DNA of 64,000 nucleotides from Daphnia pulex. Taxonomy: Eukaryota > Arthropoda > Branchiopoda > Diplostraca > Daphniidae. Positions 34,313 to 47,937 of the stretch are shown in pieces. The notes beneath the pieces were generated by a model that did no database searches, was not told the DNA's origin, and was given only the letters and a program-made list of their open reading frames with translations. Numbering within the stretch: position 1 is the first letter of the stretch; each line of letters starts with the position of its first letter. Where the stretch lies: assembly GCF_021134715.1 (NCBI RefSeq), contig NC_060017.1:3348001-3412000 (forward strand). The letters are read 5' to 3'. The position numbers and the translations under genes are program-made.

Positions 34313-37300
34313 TTAATGAATACGGATCGAAGCGCATACTTGTGCCATGTCGATACCGGTGAGAGACTTGACCAGGTTCGGCACCTTGCCCATGATATCC
34401 AAAATTTCGCCAGTCAACTTGGCGGCGCCAATTTCTCCGTCGCCGGATGAAATCATCGTGATTTTCCTGGCCTGTGCAATCGGAGCTGCCACCTCTGCCG
34501 CCATCTGAAATAATCATCGCAGAATGAAACCGTTCATTAAAATCAATTTCTAAAACAGGAGAAAGCCCCTCCCGTTGCTGTGCCACAGGAACTTTCTTGT
34601 GTACGGGGGCGGCGAGTCGGGTGGGCCCGTTATTATGCAGGCGATGATGTGATGGTGCTACGGAATAATTTTATTTTTTGTTTTTGTTAGAAAACAACGG
34701 CGTCAAAAGGCTATGACAGGTGGAAAGTGGGAGGAAGGAAACTCTACAACCGCAGTATTCACAGTCAAAATCTGAATGCCGACAGCTGGCTTGTCAAGTT
34801 TGTGAACGACTTCATTCCATCATTCATTTCTCTTTCCCTCAAGGAGTCTACGAGAACCTCGATGAAACTACGGAATAACAACAACAACAACAACAACAGC
34901 ATTGACTTGCTGTTTTGTTCTTTCTTGCATTCGTTTCCTTCGTCCCCTTTCCCTCATTTACCCGTTTGTGTGTGGCGCTGTCCTCGTTATGGCAACAAGA
35001 GAGCAACAGCGTCGACCACAAACTTTGAACTTGGCGCTCGAGTTGGCGCAGCCAATCACTGAAATTCAACTGACGTTCACCTGCTTCACGTCTTGTTTTT
35101 TTGGTTTGGTTTGAAAACGATAAAAGAAAAGAGGAATACAGTATCATCGCTCCATTAAACTCACCTTGGGCAGCGTTTGGAGTAGCATATCGACCATGGC
35201 TGCCTCGCGGTACTCCTTGAACGCAGCGGCTTTCTTGCTCATCTGTTCGGCTTCCGCTTTGGCCTTTGCTTCGATGGCGAACGCCTGAGCCTCTCCATTG
35301 AGGCGGATGGCCTCTGCTTCAGCCTCTGCTTCCAAAACAACGCGCTGGCGGTGGGCATCGGCCAGCTTCTCCAACCTTTTTATGAGTTCATTTATTATTT
35401 CAATCAAAAGAGAAATTGAATGAAATGGGCAGCCCAGCGTGTGCCGCTAGAGAGAACATTCGTTCAAGCCTGGTCAAATCAAATAATATTTACTTGAATT
35501 TCTCGGCTTCGGCCGGTCGACGGACTTTGGCGTCCAGCTCCTTTTCCTTCCGCAAGATTTCTTGCTCTTGAACGAGAATCTGCTGGGTTCGTTCCACCAC
35601 CTGAATCTGCATCTCCTCCTCGCGCAATCGCTGCTTGGTCTTGGCCGCTTGCAATTCGTACGCCAGTTCTGCTTCTGCTTTCTGTCAATAGCCAAGAGAT
35701 GGGCGAAAACAAATACCGGTAATTGAGACCCAATTCAGATTTCCAGCATCAAAACGAAAACAAACAAGAAGAGGATTTTGAAAAAAAAAAACCAAAACAA
35801 AGAAGAAAAAAAAAGAACAGCGGCAGCATCTGCAGCAGAGCGAGTCAAGTGTCGAATCTCTCACGTTTCGATCACGGTTTTTGTTTACCACTTCCGCCAT
35901 GATTCGAGCGGTGGAAAACGATAGCCAAAGGCGGTAAATAATTCCCATGAAGTTAAAAAGAAAAGCAAAAATAAAGGCGAAGTAGAAGAAGTAAAGACCT
36001 CTTAAAAAGTCGAGACAAAACCCATACACGAGCAAAATACAAACACTCACTCTCTCTCTCTCATATTATAACTTTTTTTTTTAAACAAACAAAGTGATGA
36101 AAAGAATTCCCAGAGAAAACAGAAAAAAAAACTGAAATGAACCTCTTAAACATGGTTTTTTTCCCTCCGGAGGGAAGGCCCTCCGGAACTACAGATAATT
36201 TTTTGACGGGATTTGGAATGGATATTAGACATACTGTAAAATATATTACGTACTTTAGCTTGGACTTCTTGGTCATACGCCGCTTTCTTCAGTTCAAAGT
36301 CACGCTGGGCTTTGGCTATCTCGATGTCGTTGACGAGGCGGGCGGCTAGCCGCTCTTCCTCGGCAATGGCCTCCTTGATTTGCGAGTCAGCTCGGGCCTC
36401 CGCCTCTCCGATGCGAGCGTCGCGCTTGACTTCCGCCGTCCGGGCCATTCCGAGCGCTTTCAAGTAGCCCTGCAACCGAACAAATAGAAGACAAAACGCA
36501 ATGAGAACAAAACAGAAAAATGGAAAACTAGCCATGTGGTAAAGAAAAAAAGTTGGAAACGAGTGAAAGTCTCCACAGGGGAAGGTCGAAAGCTAATAAA
36601 TAATAAACGAGAAGACTTTTACGACGCCCATTATTGACAGTGGCCTTAGAAGCATGCATCATCCATGGGCTGCTGGAGCTCTCTGCACCTGTCGGTTCAG
36701 ATCGAAGCGGAATTCGAAGAAAAAAAGACGAACGAAAATATTCAATCCATTTCCTCTTGGGTTTTCACATTCAAATAGAGCCATCCTATGATAGCTTCTC
36801 AGGATTATTAAATCTACAAAATCGTAAACGCTAAGGCGGAGATATCGGCGAAAGGACGGAACGACTTTCCGGTTATTCTTATGAGTCGAGTTGTTTTTTA
36901 GTGATTACTTTTATTCTTTCTTTTTACAAAGCCACATGCCGATGGTTTCGGAACTCTTTTGGAATCATCCAAGATGATGGCATAACGTTAAAAGGGCTGA
37001 AGAGGTCCAGTCTAATAATTCGATGGGCGTGGAATTATGACTTTTTCCCCCAAATGCGATACCAACGACGGCGACGTTTGCCGGCCTCATTAAAATTCTA
37101 CGTATGGCATACTGTATGTGTTGGATGCTACGCGGCACCGCGGACGGGCCAATGGTTCCTGGTGGCTGAATGCTGAATACCTGGGAATTTTTCCGTGCCG
37201 TTTTCTACGCATTCTGCTAAATAATAATAAATCGGGGGGAAAATAACCAAAATAAAAATAATAAAAAATTGGAAGGGAAAAAGAAAAAAAAAAAAACACT

Positions 37301-40300
37301 TTAAAATGAGGTGGCTGGATCTTCCTACTTCTTCGAGTCGCGCGGTGTTCGCTCGATATTCTAAGCGCATTTCTTTTTTAACGTCGAAACGATGTTCAAC
37401 GCCGCTGCCCAAATACAAAAAAGAAGAAAAAGAAAAAAGCGGCTCTGAAATCCGAGACTTTCTCCCGATGCGTTTTCTACGTCCTCACGAGCTCTGGCTC
37501 GGGCGCGCGCGCGCGCGCGCTCAAGAGTTCAATGCGCCGAAAGAGTAGTACACGGTTCCACTTATATGATTCCTTCATCTGGCTACGGCTGGCCGCCTCC
37601 ATTGCAAAGGGCGTGCAATAGGGCTTCTTTTATCCATACGCTGAACGAACATAGGCGACCATAAAAATAAAATAAAAACTAGAGGGAAAAAAGGAGAGAA
37701 TGGCATACAACAAACAAATGATCTATTAACAAAAATAATAAATAAAAGCGAGAAGAAAGGAAAACGTTCAAGATTCATAGGGTGATGAATGAGTCTCGTA
37801 ATCCATAAAAAAAAGTTGGACACACTCAACGAGCGGTACCAAACTACTACAAAAAGGACTCTTTCTTTGCATCTCTGACAAAGATGGAGAGACTACAGAG
37901 AACACTGACCGATGATATTATACGCATGTGTTTCGTGTTCATTCTTACCCGCCCACCAGCCACCTGACACTGGATTACGTGGATCTGACCAGGCCCATTA
38001 CAAAATGTAAAGAGTTCTTTCATGCCTTTCCTTCGCTGCCTCTTCACATGTCCCGACTATGTAAATACCATTTTTGACACGAAGCCCAGATGCAAATCAT
38101 TTCTCCTACATTTCGCACCCATAACATATACAGTTCACCGTACGGTCGACGCATTCAGAACAGGATTCGTCCTGGTTACAACCGTTCTTTTTCTTTCTTT
38201 GCAGAGAAAGGAACACTTTCAAAGGTAACAAACTTGCAGGTGGATAATAATAAGAAAAAGGAATAAACTAACCATGTCGTCACGAACGTCTTTCAAAGTG
38301 TAGCTAACGACGGTGATTCCCATGTTGACCAGATCTGATGAGGCAACTTCAAAGACCTGGCGGCTGAACTTCTTTCGGTCCTTGTAGATTTCCTGCAGAA
38401 TAAAAAAGAAAAGGAACGAGTTAAGGTACAATCAAATGCGCGAATTGAGATTGTCGTGTAAGATGATCACGGGGGACGACTGCGACCTTCAAGGAATTCA
38501 TTCATACCCATTTCACAGTTACCATAAAAAAGCAACAAATTAGACATGAAACGTTCCGCCTACTACTCCCTCCGAGGCGGGAGTGTGAGGGCACGGGACG
38601 TGAATGAAGATGAACGAGCTGGATGGATATTATAACTGTTCGTTGGCTTGACAAGAGTGGGAAAAAATCTTCTCAATCCAAAACTTGACTTGGATTCCTG
38701 AAAAGCGTTGGGCACTTAAAAACGAGGAAAAACTTTTACAAGTTACAAGTAACAAGTAAAAAGTAAAAAGTAACAGCAGCAGCCGCTATAGAGATAGAAA
38801 ATAGACACATATATCTGTACACGCTCAGATGGTCGGCCCATTCCGCCGCCGGACCGGACCGCAAGTCCAAGATGCGGGAGCAGCCAAGCGGCGGGCCCAG
38901 CGCCCGAAGTGACGGCTGAATTTTCGACAACATTTTGAACATCTCGTCAATACGGAAGACGACGGGGTAAAAAAAAAAACTAATCGGACGTGAGAAAACT
39001 CACGAAAAATTCTTTCGATGAGGTTACTGCTTTTTTCTTTTACTTTTTCCTAACAGACGGGACAGTAGGCCGTCATCCGCAAACGAGTAACGGGAATCGA
39101 CCGGACTTCTCATTTCAACACCTCCGGTTCTTTTTGGTGGCCGCCGACTGTTGCAATCAATTAAGGGCCGAGCACCACCACAGTTACAACAGCAATGACA
39201 ACACCAAACAACACAGTTCTCGTCGCAAATGTTTTTTCACATTTCAAATTTTGAGAAAAAAAAACCGGCCACTGCGACCTCCGTACTCAATTTATGTGCT
39301 AACACGACGACCGCACGGAACCTCCGCAACTAGCCCCTTTTCCCGTCTCAAAGTATCTAATTAAATCGCGTAAAGTTAAACTTTCTCGAGAAACCAGAAC
39401 GAAATTGGTGGAAAGCACAGGACGGAAAACATGACCACAGCGACCTCCCTACTAAACCTATACTAAAAAAGGGGGGTAGAGACAAAATAACCTGTGGCAA
39501 TTTCACATGCGAGGGTTCATTCAGTGTGGCAGTACCAACACCCTATAGCTCATAATGTCCATCAATAATACAAAGGAGGACGATTACCAATTCAGACAAA
39601 ACAATAGCGAGAGAAACAAAAATAACACAAACCCCAAAGTGAAATCCAGTGATTAGGGTCACCGGAACTAGTTACGCATTAAAAAAGATTTTCGATAGCC
39701 GCCAACAGCATTAAGAGACCCATGGCTATATCGTTAAGATGATCATTATTACAAGTATTCTTTTTCCCCTTTTTTTTTCTTTAAAATTTCTTCGTTTTTA
39801 CGATGTGGTTCCTGGCAACTATAGTCATCAAAGAAACAAGAAAAAACAACATGGAAAAAAATAGCATTGTGTGTCTAATTAACCAATGGGGACCTTTAGG
39901 GGGGGAGTTGTTCCATTCCAAGTACTTTTCCCGATCGGGATAGCTCACCCACCAACAAGCTCGCAAGACCGTCCGTCTTCGACTCGGCCGATGGCCGCGG
40001 TGGGTAACTGCGACCACAAGATGGACACCCAGAGCTAGCAAGCAAATACACTGTAATGATAGGTAGGCAAGCAACGTCCGCGTTCCCATCATAGATGGGA
40101 TGTGGGAGGAGTGAATGGGCGATACGAACAGTTGAATCCGAAAAAAGTCAGAAAACAATCTAGAGGTGATTTTAAGTCGGCGGATGAGAGACGGGAACTA
40201 GTCCGACCTAGAAAAAGGTCTTCTCTACATGGGATGAAACGAGTACCACACGCTTTCGACGAGTTCTTGTTTTCCTTTTTCCGTTTTATTACTGGAAACC

Positions 40301-43074
40301 CAACGCCCACCAGCCACGCAATCACGCCTTAACTCACGCAACAAGTCTTGTTCTAATGGTGTAATCGTGAAACATCAACGTTATTTCCCTTCTCTCTGCA
40401 TCTTCTTCCTCAACAGGTCAATGACAGATAGAATGCCATGCCTAGATCTACGTCGGGACCCCAACTACGTTGATCGGCGGACCTGAACGATCGGAGGGCA
40501 AAACCCCTTGATTGCTTATTAGCGTTTCTGACATGACCCTTTTTTCAGCCTAGATGCAAGAATTATGTCAACCCGGAATCGTTTGCCAGCCAGCCAGCCA
40601 GCCTGCCTGTCGATTTATTTCGCTTAAAGAGTCGGAGGTGGAAGACCTCCTCGACGTGACTTTTCGTTTTCCAGTTTCCTCTCCGCTGTCTACCACTATT
40701 GCCTATAGACTTGCATACATGACAGGAACTCCCTCCAGGCTGCCTATAGGTGGCGAATGACCACAAGGGAAGAATAAAACTACGTAGGAATGAACGAAGA
40801 CTGAACGAACCAACGAAGAGCAATTTCCCCCCGCGGGGTTCCACGCCAGTCCATTTACCCGCGCGCGTTTTCTGAGCCAAGAAACACGCGCGTCTTTCTC
40901 CACTCCCGTCTCAGTAGACTATCAACTTGTTGCCGGTGCACATCTGAAGTTGGCCACTGAACGCGCAAGTGTTCAATTTTCTTACACTTATTCGCTATTA
41001 TCCAATACTCCAGACAGGATTAATTTCGCCAAGAACCGCACCGACTGGATTTTTCGCAGTTCAAACAACACCTCTTTTCTGGCCGCTCCGTGTCAACGGA
41101 ATGGGAACGTAAGTCTTTCTAACGATCGTTTTTTTTAAATAATCAATCAATAAAAAGGATAAGTTACCTCGACAGTCATTGATCCCATGATGGCGCGTTG
41201 GTGTCCCTCTAAAATCGATTGAGAAAAAAAAATCAAAAGAGAAGTTAGACGCGCGTCCCGTTAGAAAATAATCACTTCATTGAACAGAAATTTCACCTAG
41301 AGTTTCCAGAGCAACTCTGCGGATCTCTTGCTCGGCCTTGCCCAAAAATTGCTCGCACGCAGCCAGTAACATTTCTTCGTTCTGCCCTTGTACTTTAACC
41401 TGCCAAAATGAAAATAGAAAAAGACATTGAAGGATGAATGAAGCTCTCCAGTAAGCAAATCTAGTTCAAGAGTTCTTCACATGGGTGTCATGGGAGGGAG
41501 GACCTTTCAACCGTTAAGTTCATCGTGACAACTTCATTTTTTGTTGGCCTTATTATTCTCTTTTTGGGTGCTCCGTCAGTCGTCACTTTAAAATAGGGTG
41601 CCATTAGAGCAGTCATGACGGCTCTTCAAGGAAAGAGAAAGACAGGGGCCATCAAGAGAAACCGACGACAAGCAACGATCGCCCATGTCTCAATTACCGA
41701 GGAAATTTAGACACTCCTAAACTTTTTGATCCGACAAGAGACACCCAAAAAAGAAGTCAAAGGATCACCAGATACTTAAGGAATGAAGTTATTAGGCCAG
41801 GTCGACAATTTGATATTTAACGAATTTAGAACGAAAATCTTTGTCGAACGTAGGAGGAATTTTTCAAGGAAGCAGAAACGAAGAAAACTAAAATAGAAAA
41901 ACAAAGAAAGAGAAAAACAAAAAGCCCCAATGTTCCCACGAGTTGCTACTTTTTGAGATATTTCCCGGTTGCGTTCATCGACTTGAGATCTCCTACCTGA
42001 GCAATTCCAGTTACGGATATGGGGACTCCTTGACTTGTGTAGACTCCTGGGCTTTCGACTTTCAGCGTCATCGTATTTAACGAAATTCTAAAGAGAATAA
42101 ATATCCCGCGTTCCGTTAAAACAGCTCTTTCAAGTTACTTCCTAATTTCTTCGTGATTACCGCTGAACTTGCTGAACCGAAGGCCAAACGAAAGCCCGAC
42201 CACCTGGAACAAGTAACGGCCTTCTGTGACAGCATCCTAGTAGCAAAAAAACAAAGGAAACATGTAAAATAACAAATCTCTTCAATAACGTTAAATTTGT
42301 TGGTGGCATGAATATCTTAACCAGCCGCCGACAGAGCAACAATTTTAATTGGACTGGTATGTGCATGACAATCAGCAATAACATTCTGGTGGTGATACCA
42401 CTCTAGATCATGTTTTTTTTTTCTTCTTAATGAAGTTGAACGTAACAGTATAATGGGATGGCAGCTATAAGAGTTAATCCAGAATTCAGAAAAAAAATGT
42501 GTCTAGACACAACTATAGATGAATCCCAAAGCACTGGAATGAGAGGCCACCTGTCTTCCTCAAATCTGGTTTTGAAACCAAAAAGTGGTTTAGGGTTGAG
42601 ACTTGAGACCACGACTTCCCAACCAGATTAGATTATTCGTGCTCAAAACTGTTCTAAGGCTCCAAGGGAAACATGTTTTATAGCTCATCATCAGGTTAAA
42701 AGAAAGAAGGTTTCTTGTCGTAATTTTCCAGCAACTGTTATCCAAGTTATGAGTATCAGCACTTGAAGCACTTGAAAGTTAAAACCAGCTCGGTAGCTAC
42801 AAAGCAGTGCATCGGTAGCACACCAAGCCTCCCTCTAATGAATCAATATTGAAACAAGGGATTAGGAGTATGTAATTTAACACAGCACAGGTCTGAAAAC
42901 ACTAGGCGACGAGGACTGCACGCAGAGCGGCCTGTCAGAAGTACCACTTTTTCTCCTTCTCACAGTAAAAACACTCTTATTTAAAATAACTGTATTGCGC
43001 GCAAAGATAGAAAAAAACGTACCTGAAACAACCAAGGCCTCATTAGGACCACAAGTAACAAAACCCCAGACCAT
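34313..43074 (-). CDS. Flo1: flotillin-1 (reggie-2), complete, 429 aa
   Basis: A membrane-microdomain scaffold. Flotillins attach to the cytoplasmic face of the plasma membrane and endosomes, form hetero-oligomers with flotillin-2, and act in endocytosis and signalling. Ten exons, in transcript order: 43074-43023, 42236-42161, 42087-41997, 41399-41297, 41208-41168, 38392-38273, 36469-36254, 35681-35494, 35375-35165 and 34504-34313. All introns are GT..AG and phases agree throughout. The start gives [18 protein letters not shown], with the conserved TCGPNEA near the N-terminus. The SPFH/PHB domain covers about residues 3-170 ([39 protein letters not shown]). A long Ala/Glu-rich coiled coil follows ([28 protein letters not shown]). 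The tail has [16 protein letters not shown] and [17 protein letters not shown]. Length matches the family (about 426-430 aa). Two introns, 2775 and 1803 bp, hold no other supported gene. Family assignment is firm. Confidence 0.97.
37503..37520. repeat. (GC)9 alternating purine-pyrimidine tract
   Basis: An uninterrupted GC dinucleotide run inside flotillin-1 intron 6 (36470-38272). Such tracts can adopt Z-DNA in vitro. No function is implied. Confidence 0.85.
38393..41167 (-). other. long flotillin-1 intron 5, no nested gene seen
   Basis: This intron of 2775 bp lies between the exons encoding ...MGSMTVE and EIYKDRKKF.... Frames inside it are short and unsupported. It could hold regulatory DNA, but I see no specific site. 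Confidence 0.6.
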
Positions 43075-43853
43075 TTCACGACAATTATGAGCGTGAGAGA
43101 GAATGTGTAGTGGAAAGAGGAGGCTGTCAAACAGTTGATGGAAAACAATACCAGGTGGGCCCTAATACTGGTAAAGCTTCGGCGACGCCACAAACCCCTA
43201 GGGCGAGAACCCATACGAAAACACCAGAGCGTTGCCATATCACCCGTTGAAAGAAAAATTCTCCGTAAATCACGAGAATTCTTCCGTGAAGCAATGTATA
43301 ATCACAGGGTTTGAACGCTGTTTCCCGAAATCTACATGGCAATCAAAGAAATGCTTTTTACTGCCGTACGTATTGAAATTGGTGTCATTTGCCGTTTCAC
43401 TATTATTTTTGTTTTTATCTACTTGAAAAAAAAGAAAAAGAGATTTTCGGAGCAACAGTTGTTAAAGTTGACCACTAGAGGTCTTTGACTGTCCGAAAAT
43501 CGTGAGAATCGCCGCACGTACGCAGCCCGTGTTCATTCACACGTGAAATATGTCGCCGAAATTGCGGCATGCGAAACGCGGCTGACATTCTTAAAATAAT
43601 TAGACACACAGCTGGACCTTTATTTAGTTGACGTAGAAGTGGCGAGTGCAGTCAAATACCGTTGAAAAGACATTTGGTCTCTGTTGAAAAAATGCCGACG
43701 ACGCGCAATAAGTCCCGTCGCGTGCGAACGCCGACATATGTTGTTCCACGCGGGCATGGCATCTAAAAATAAAAACAACCAAAGAACGGTGCTATCAACA
43801 TTTGTTTTAACTCGTTATCCATTTGACCGGAAATACAGCTCGGCGGCGACGCG
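43075..43853. promoter_or_regulatory. shared region between divergent genes
   Basis: This region of 779 bp separates the start codons of flotillin-1 (minus) and the four-TM protein gene (plus), so both promoters and 5' UTRs, or upstream non-coding exons, must lie here or nearby. I cannot place TATA or initiator elements with confidence. Bidirectional action is an inference from geometry. Confidence 0.5.
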
Positions 43854-46800
43854 ATGAAGAACTGGATGAAATACGGATCGATCGGCGTCTGCTTCTGGAG
43901 CCTCCTGTTGGTCCTGGTCGGAGTCAGCCAATTGACCTTTGGTGCTTATTACATTTCAAAATTGCCCATCTTTAAAATCGGTTCGCCAGTATGGATCGGA
44001 TTCTTGGTAAGATTATTCAACATAATTCGAAAAATTTTTAGAAACTTTTTCTCATTCGTCATTCGATCGTGACTGGATTTTTATCTTGTAGAACGTCCTA
44101 TGCGCAGCGGGTCTGTTTGGTCTGCACCACAAAATGCTCGGATTGAGAGACTCCCCGTGGCGAATATCTGATTCCCAGCCAGAGCAGAATAAGAGGAAAA
44201 TTAAAGGCACTTCAAATAGTTCCATTCACCAATCTATCGGCGATTTGAGCGCTCCCACAGTCCAGCCGTTTCGCCTGTACTGGTCCGTCTGTCTTTGTGT
44301 CGTCATCATTTTCATCAATGTCGGAAATGCCATCATCTGCCAAGTGGGAGAATGGAAGCTGTGGATGAGCCCTTCCGAACGGGATCAACTCAGAACCAAC
44401 CTGAGTGTTTTGGCCGTTCAAGGTTCTTATTTATATAAATATTATCGCATTTCTCTACTACCTTGTTGTGACGATCAACGAAAAGACTCGAAAAGGGCCG
44501 TGTTTGGTTGGCTGAGAGAGCGGGTGATTTGAATAAAGTTCATTCAATGCTTATTCTCTGCGCATATACCGATCCATCATAATAGAGTATAGCCAAGCTT
44601 TTCTTATTTTGATAATTTGTTGTGCGTGCCTGTTGGATTTCCTTGTATTTTTATTTTTTTTTCTGTTCTTCTCTTTCTTCTTGTTTGGGCGAATTCGATC
44701 CTCCGGCTCCCTGTAATTTCCTTTCTGCCTCCGATAATGACGCGATGATGAAACACAGCAGCCAGGGAGCCGCGCATCACAAATGTCCTTGTCTGCAATA
44801 ATAATTGTTTCTTTCTTTCTCTCTTTTTTGTGTGTGTGTGTGCTGTGCCTAATCTGTTCTTTGGCTTCTTGTTTGCCTCTCCTTTTCTTTCCTTTGCAGC
44901 CCATCGCGTGACTGCAGCCCAAATGAGCTTGGCCATTATCATCGGCGTCGTTTGCACGGCCCTCAACTTCTGGTTAATGTACAAGCAGCGCAAAACCTGT
45001 CAAGATCCGGCTCTCGAAACGGGACACTCGCTTCCATCATCGAATCGAACGGTGACCATCGATCATGCAGCCAGCGCCGGTTCGACAGCCTCGATGGCCG
45101 GCAGTACTTTGCACCGCCCTCGCAAGGTTTCCGTCCGGGGAGTCAGTCCGGCCGGATTCGACAATCCCAATTGGGTTTACGGAGAGAACGGCAGCAGCAG
45201 CAGTAGCGGCAGCCAAGGAGTTTTGCTCCATCCGGAGCCTGAGAATTCGTCGTCGTCTCGACCGAGACCCGTTTCTGTTTCGGTCATTTCAGATGGCGGC
45301 GGCGGCGGCGGTGGCGGAGGTGGTGGCAGTTCGACGACCCGTTACGCCACCATCCGTCGGGCGCCAAGCATTTTGATGGCATTGCCTCCAGAGCTTCATC
45401 ACAATCATTTCTCACACCAGGCTCCATCACGTCCCATCCATCTGAAAAGCGCCTCGTTCCGTTTCGGAGGCGAACGAGATCCGACGGTTCTCCGGCAAAG
45501 TCGAGCGGCCGCTAAAGTGACCCGGAGCAAAACGATGCGCGAAACGACTTTCATGACGTCGTCGCCCTGTCACAACGGCGGCGGCAAACATCCCATTTTC
45601 GAGACGACGACCCAGCACACATTCGCCCAGCGATTCCAGTCCAGCCTGGACGGCAATTCCGCCCTGAGTTTCGTCCACGACATTACGGGCGAATTCGACG
45701 AAGACGAAGGCAACGGAGGCATTTCAGTGGCATCGACGGCCCCGGTGGCGGATTCGCCGTTTGCAGTCGATCCACCTCCGCCGAAAATTCCCGTCCGGTC
45801 GACCAAAGTTGAGAACGGAATGCAGACCACCGTCGAAGCGGATGTGATGCAACAAGAAGAAGAGGATGACGAAGAAGAAGAAGAAGAAGAAGAAGAAAGA
45901 CCTCCGGCGAGGGTGCCAGCTGTTCGCCACCAGGTCCGCAGCAGCGACCGGATCATCCTTCGGGTTGAAAGCTTCCGCACTTTGCAGTCAAGTCCGGCCA
46001 GAACGTCGACTCCGCCAGCTCCTGGCGTCCAACGTCCACATCCGGTGCGGAACAACACCAATGTCAAACGCGTCTCCAGTTCGACGCAGACCGAGCTTTC
46101 CGTTTTGAAGCCCGTCAGCGGTAACAACAACAACAGCAATTTCGGCACATCCGGAATTGGTCAGGGCCAGCAGCGAATGAAGCGCTCAGTGCTGCAGCAA
46201 CAATATCACGGCTCCAATGGCAAAGTCAAACCGGGCGGAGGAACCGTGCCTACCAGTCAGGTAGCCACCGAAACGGCTACTATGCCCCAAATATCTCCGG
46301 TGGAATCCTCTTCCGGCTACAGTTCTCCGCGCGGAACTGAATCCAAATCGCCGACGCCAGAGCCGACCCTCGGAGGCGTCCAGCAAGATCAGCATCAGGA
46401 GCCAATGGTTCCGGGGAAATCGACGCCAGCTCCCGTCAACGTGACGGTCATCCAGATCGATCCCAATCCAGCCGTGGCCAGCGGCAATGGCAAGAATAAC
46501 CTGAAAGAATTCCAGCCGCGAGTAACGGACGTGACGTACGCGACTCCTCGCAAGCGTTCGGAGCGCGGGACTCCGACCGGTCACAACGAGTCGACATCTA
46601 CGACGCCGGATCAGAGTTTCCAGGTGAGCATCCAGTCGAAACCAGTCAGCAGATCCGTTTCGTTCCATCACATGTCACAAGCCGGAAGAAAGGCCGTGTA
46701 CGGCAACGAGTGGCTCAATGCCAGTTCCCTTTTGGGCAGTCATTTGCCGCCGTTGGGCGTGATGAGCATCCCGCGTCCAGCTCTGCGCAGCAATTCCCAC

Positions 46801-47478
46801 CAGCGCTACTCGTCGCCTTCGGGCTCGTCACGCCGCTCCAGCAGCAACAATGTCAGCGCTAATAATGGAGGAGGCGTGACTCAACAGCAACATCCGTCCG
46901 GATCGAGTTTAAGTCGATCGACCTCCATGTATTTGGCAATGTCGGAAATTCAGCGCAAGCTAGATTTGCTCCAGGTGCTGGACGCCCGTCACCACATAGC
47001 CGTACCATCGGGCGACATCGTGCCCGTTCATCGTGAGTCACGATACATCGACAACAATCAACGCAACTACGACGACTATTATTCCGCAAGCCCGTCACAT
47101 CACACCGTGGAGCGCGAGTCATCCAGGCGGACCAGGAGCCGGTCGAATAGCAGCAGCAGCCGGCAGCAGCAGCAGCTTCCGCCTCAGCCACCTCCGCCGC
47201 CGCCGCCGCCACCTCCACCGCTTCCGGCGGTCGATTTGAACGATTCACTGGACTCGGCCAAGACGCTGGCCTATCTTTCCGAACTGGAAATGTTGGCCAG
47301 GCATTGGCGAACGCAACTGTTGTACAAAGTATAAATCATTCAAACCCAATTTTTCAAAATTTTGTGTTGGTTATTTTTTTAAAAATGTGTCTTCTTTTGT
47401 TTGCAACAGGTGGAGTTAAAATCGCCCAACAAGAGAATGATGGGCACCGTGCTGGAAAACGATTCCTTCCAATGCTGA
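43854..47478 (+). CDS. four-TM protein with long disordered tail, 993 aa
   Basis: A complete four-exon gene: 43854-44006, 44092-44422, 44900-47328 and 47410-47478, with GT..AG introns (85, 477 and 81 bp) and consistent phases. Reading on past 47328 would stop after one codon, while splicing adds 22 residues (VELKSPNKRMMG...DSFQC), so I prefer the spliced end. Four hydrophobic helices lie at about residues 9-34, 43-64, 112-134 and 168-189, separated by short loops. The remaining roughly 800 residues are hydrophilic, with Ser/Gln/Pro-rich stretches, a poly-Gly run, an acidic Glu run, a poly-Pro run near the end, and a Leu-rich helix (SLDSAKTLAYLSELEMLARH). Both termini are predicted cytoplasmic. 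It is a tetraspan-type plasma-membrane protein with an adaptor-like tail. I cannot assign a family, and it lacks the CCG motif of true tetraspanins in its short loops. Confidence 0.88.
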
Positions 47479-47931
47479 GATTCAACACATACAGAGACGC
47501 ACACACAACGAAAGAAATTTTAAATACCTTTTTTTTTGTTAGTTTTTCCAAGGCGGAACTTTCCTGCCCTCTTACCTTTACGAACCAAAAGAATCCCAAA
47601 GTATTACCATATATTTAAAAAGGAAAGGAAAAAAAAAGAAATGTTTATATATATTATGTATTCCCAGCAAACAACATTTGTCAGAAAGAAACAAGAAATT
47701 AAGTAGCTTATTCCCTCGACTTTATTTTTCACTTGTGTGTACCTTTACAATCATCAACCCGAGGTTTAGGGTGGATATTACATTATGAATTATTATTTGT
47801 ATCGATATGATCATGTTATATGTGTACGATCGACCTAAAAATTCATCAATAACAATAATTCCTTGGTTTCGATTTTCCATCATCATCGTCGTCTTCTTCT
47901 TCTTCCAGCTGTTTGAGGGGACACGCCCAAC

Positions 47932-47937
47932 AATAAA
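47932..47937 (+). terminator. possible polyadenylation signal of the four-TM gene
   Basis: A canonical AATAAA lies about 450 bp after the stop codon, in AT-rich DNA. It is the best candidate on this strand before GC content rises again, but the cleavage site is not shown. Confidence 0.35.

Noticed and set aside
45570..46148. 192-codon minus-strand frame opposite the four-TM gene
   Set aside because: It is a shadow of the plus-strand coding exon: its Ser run is the complement of the Glu codons.
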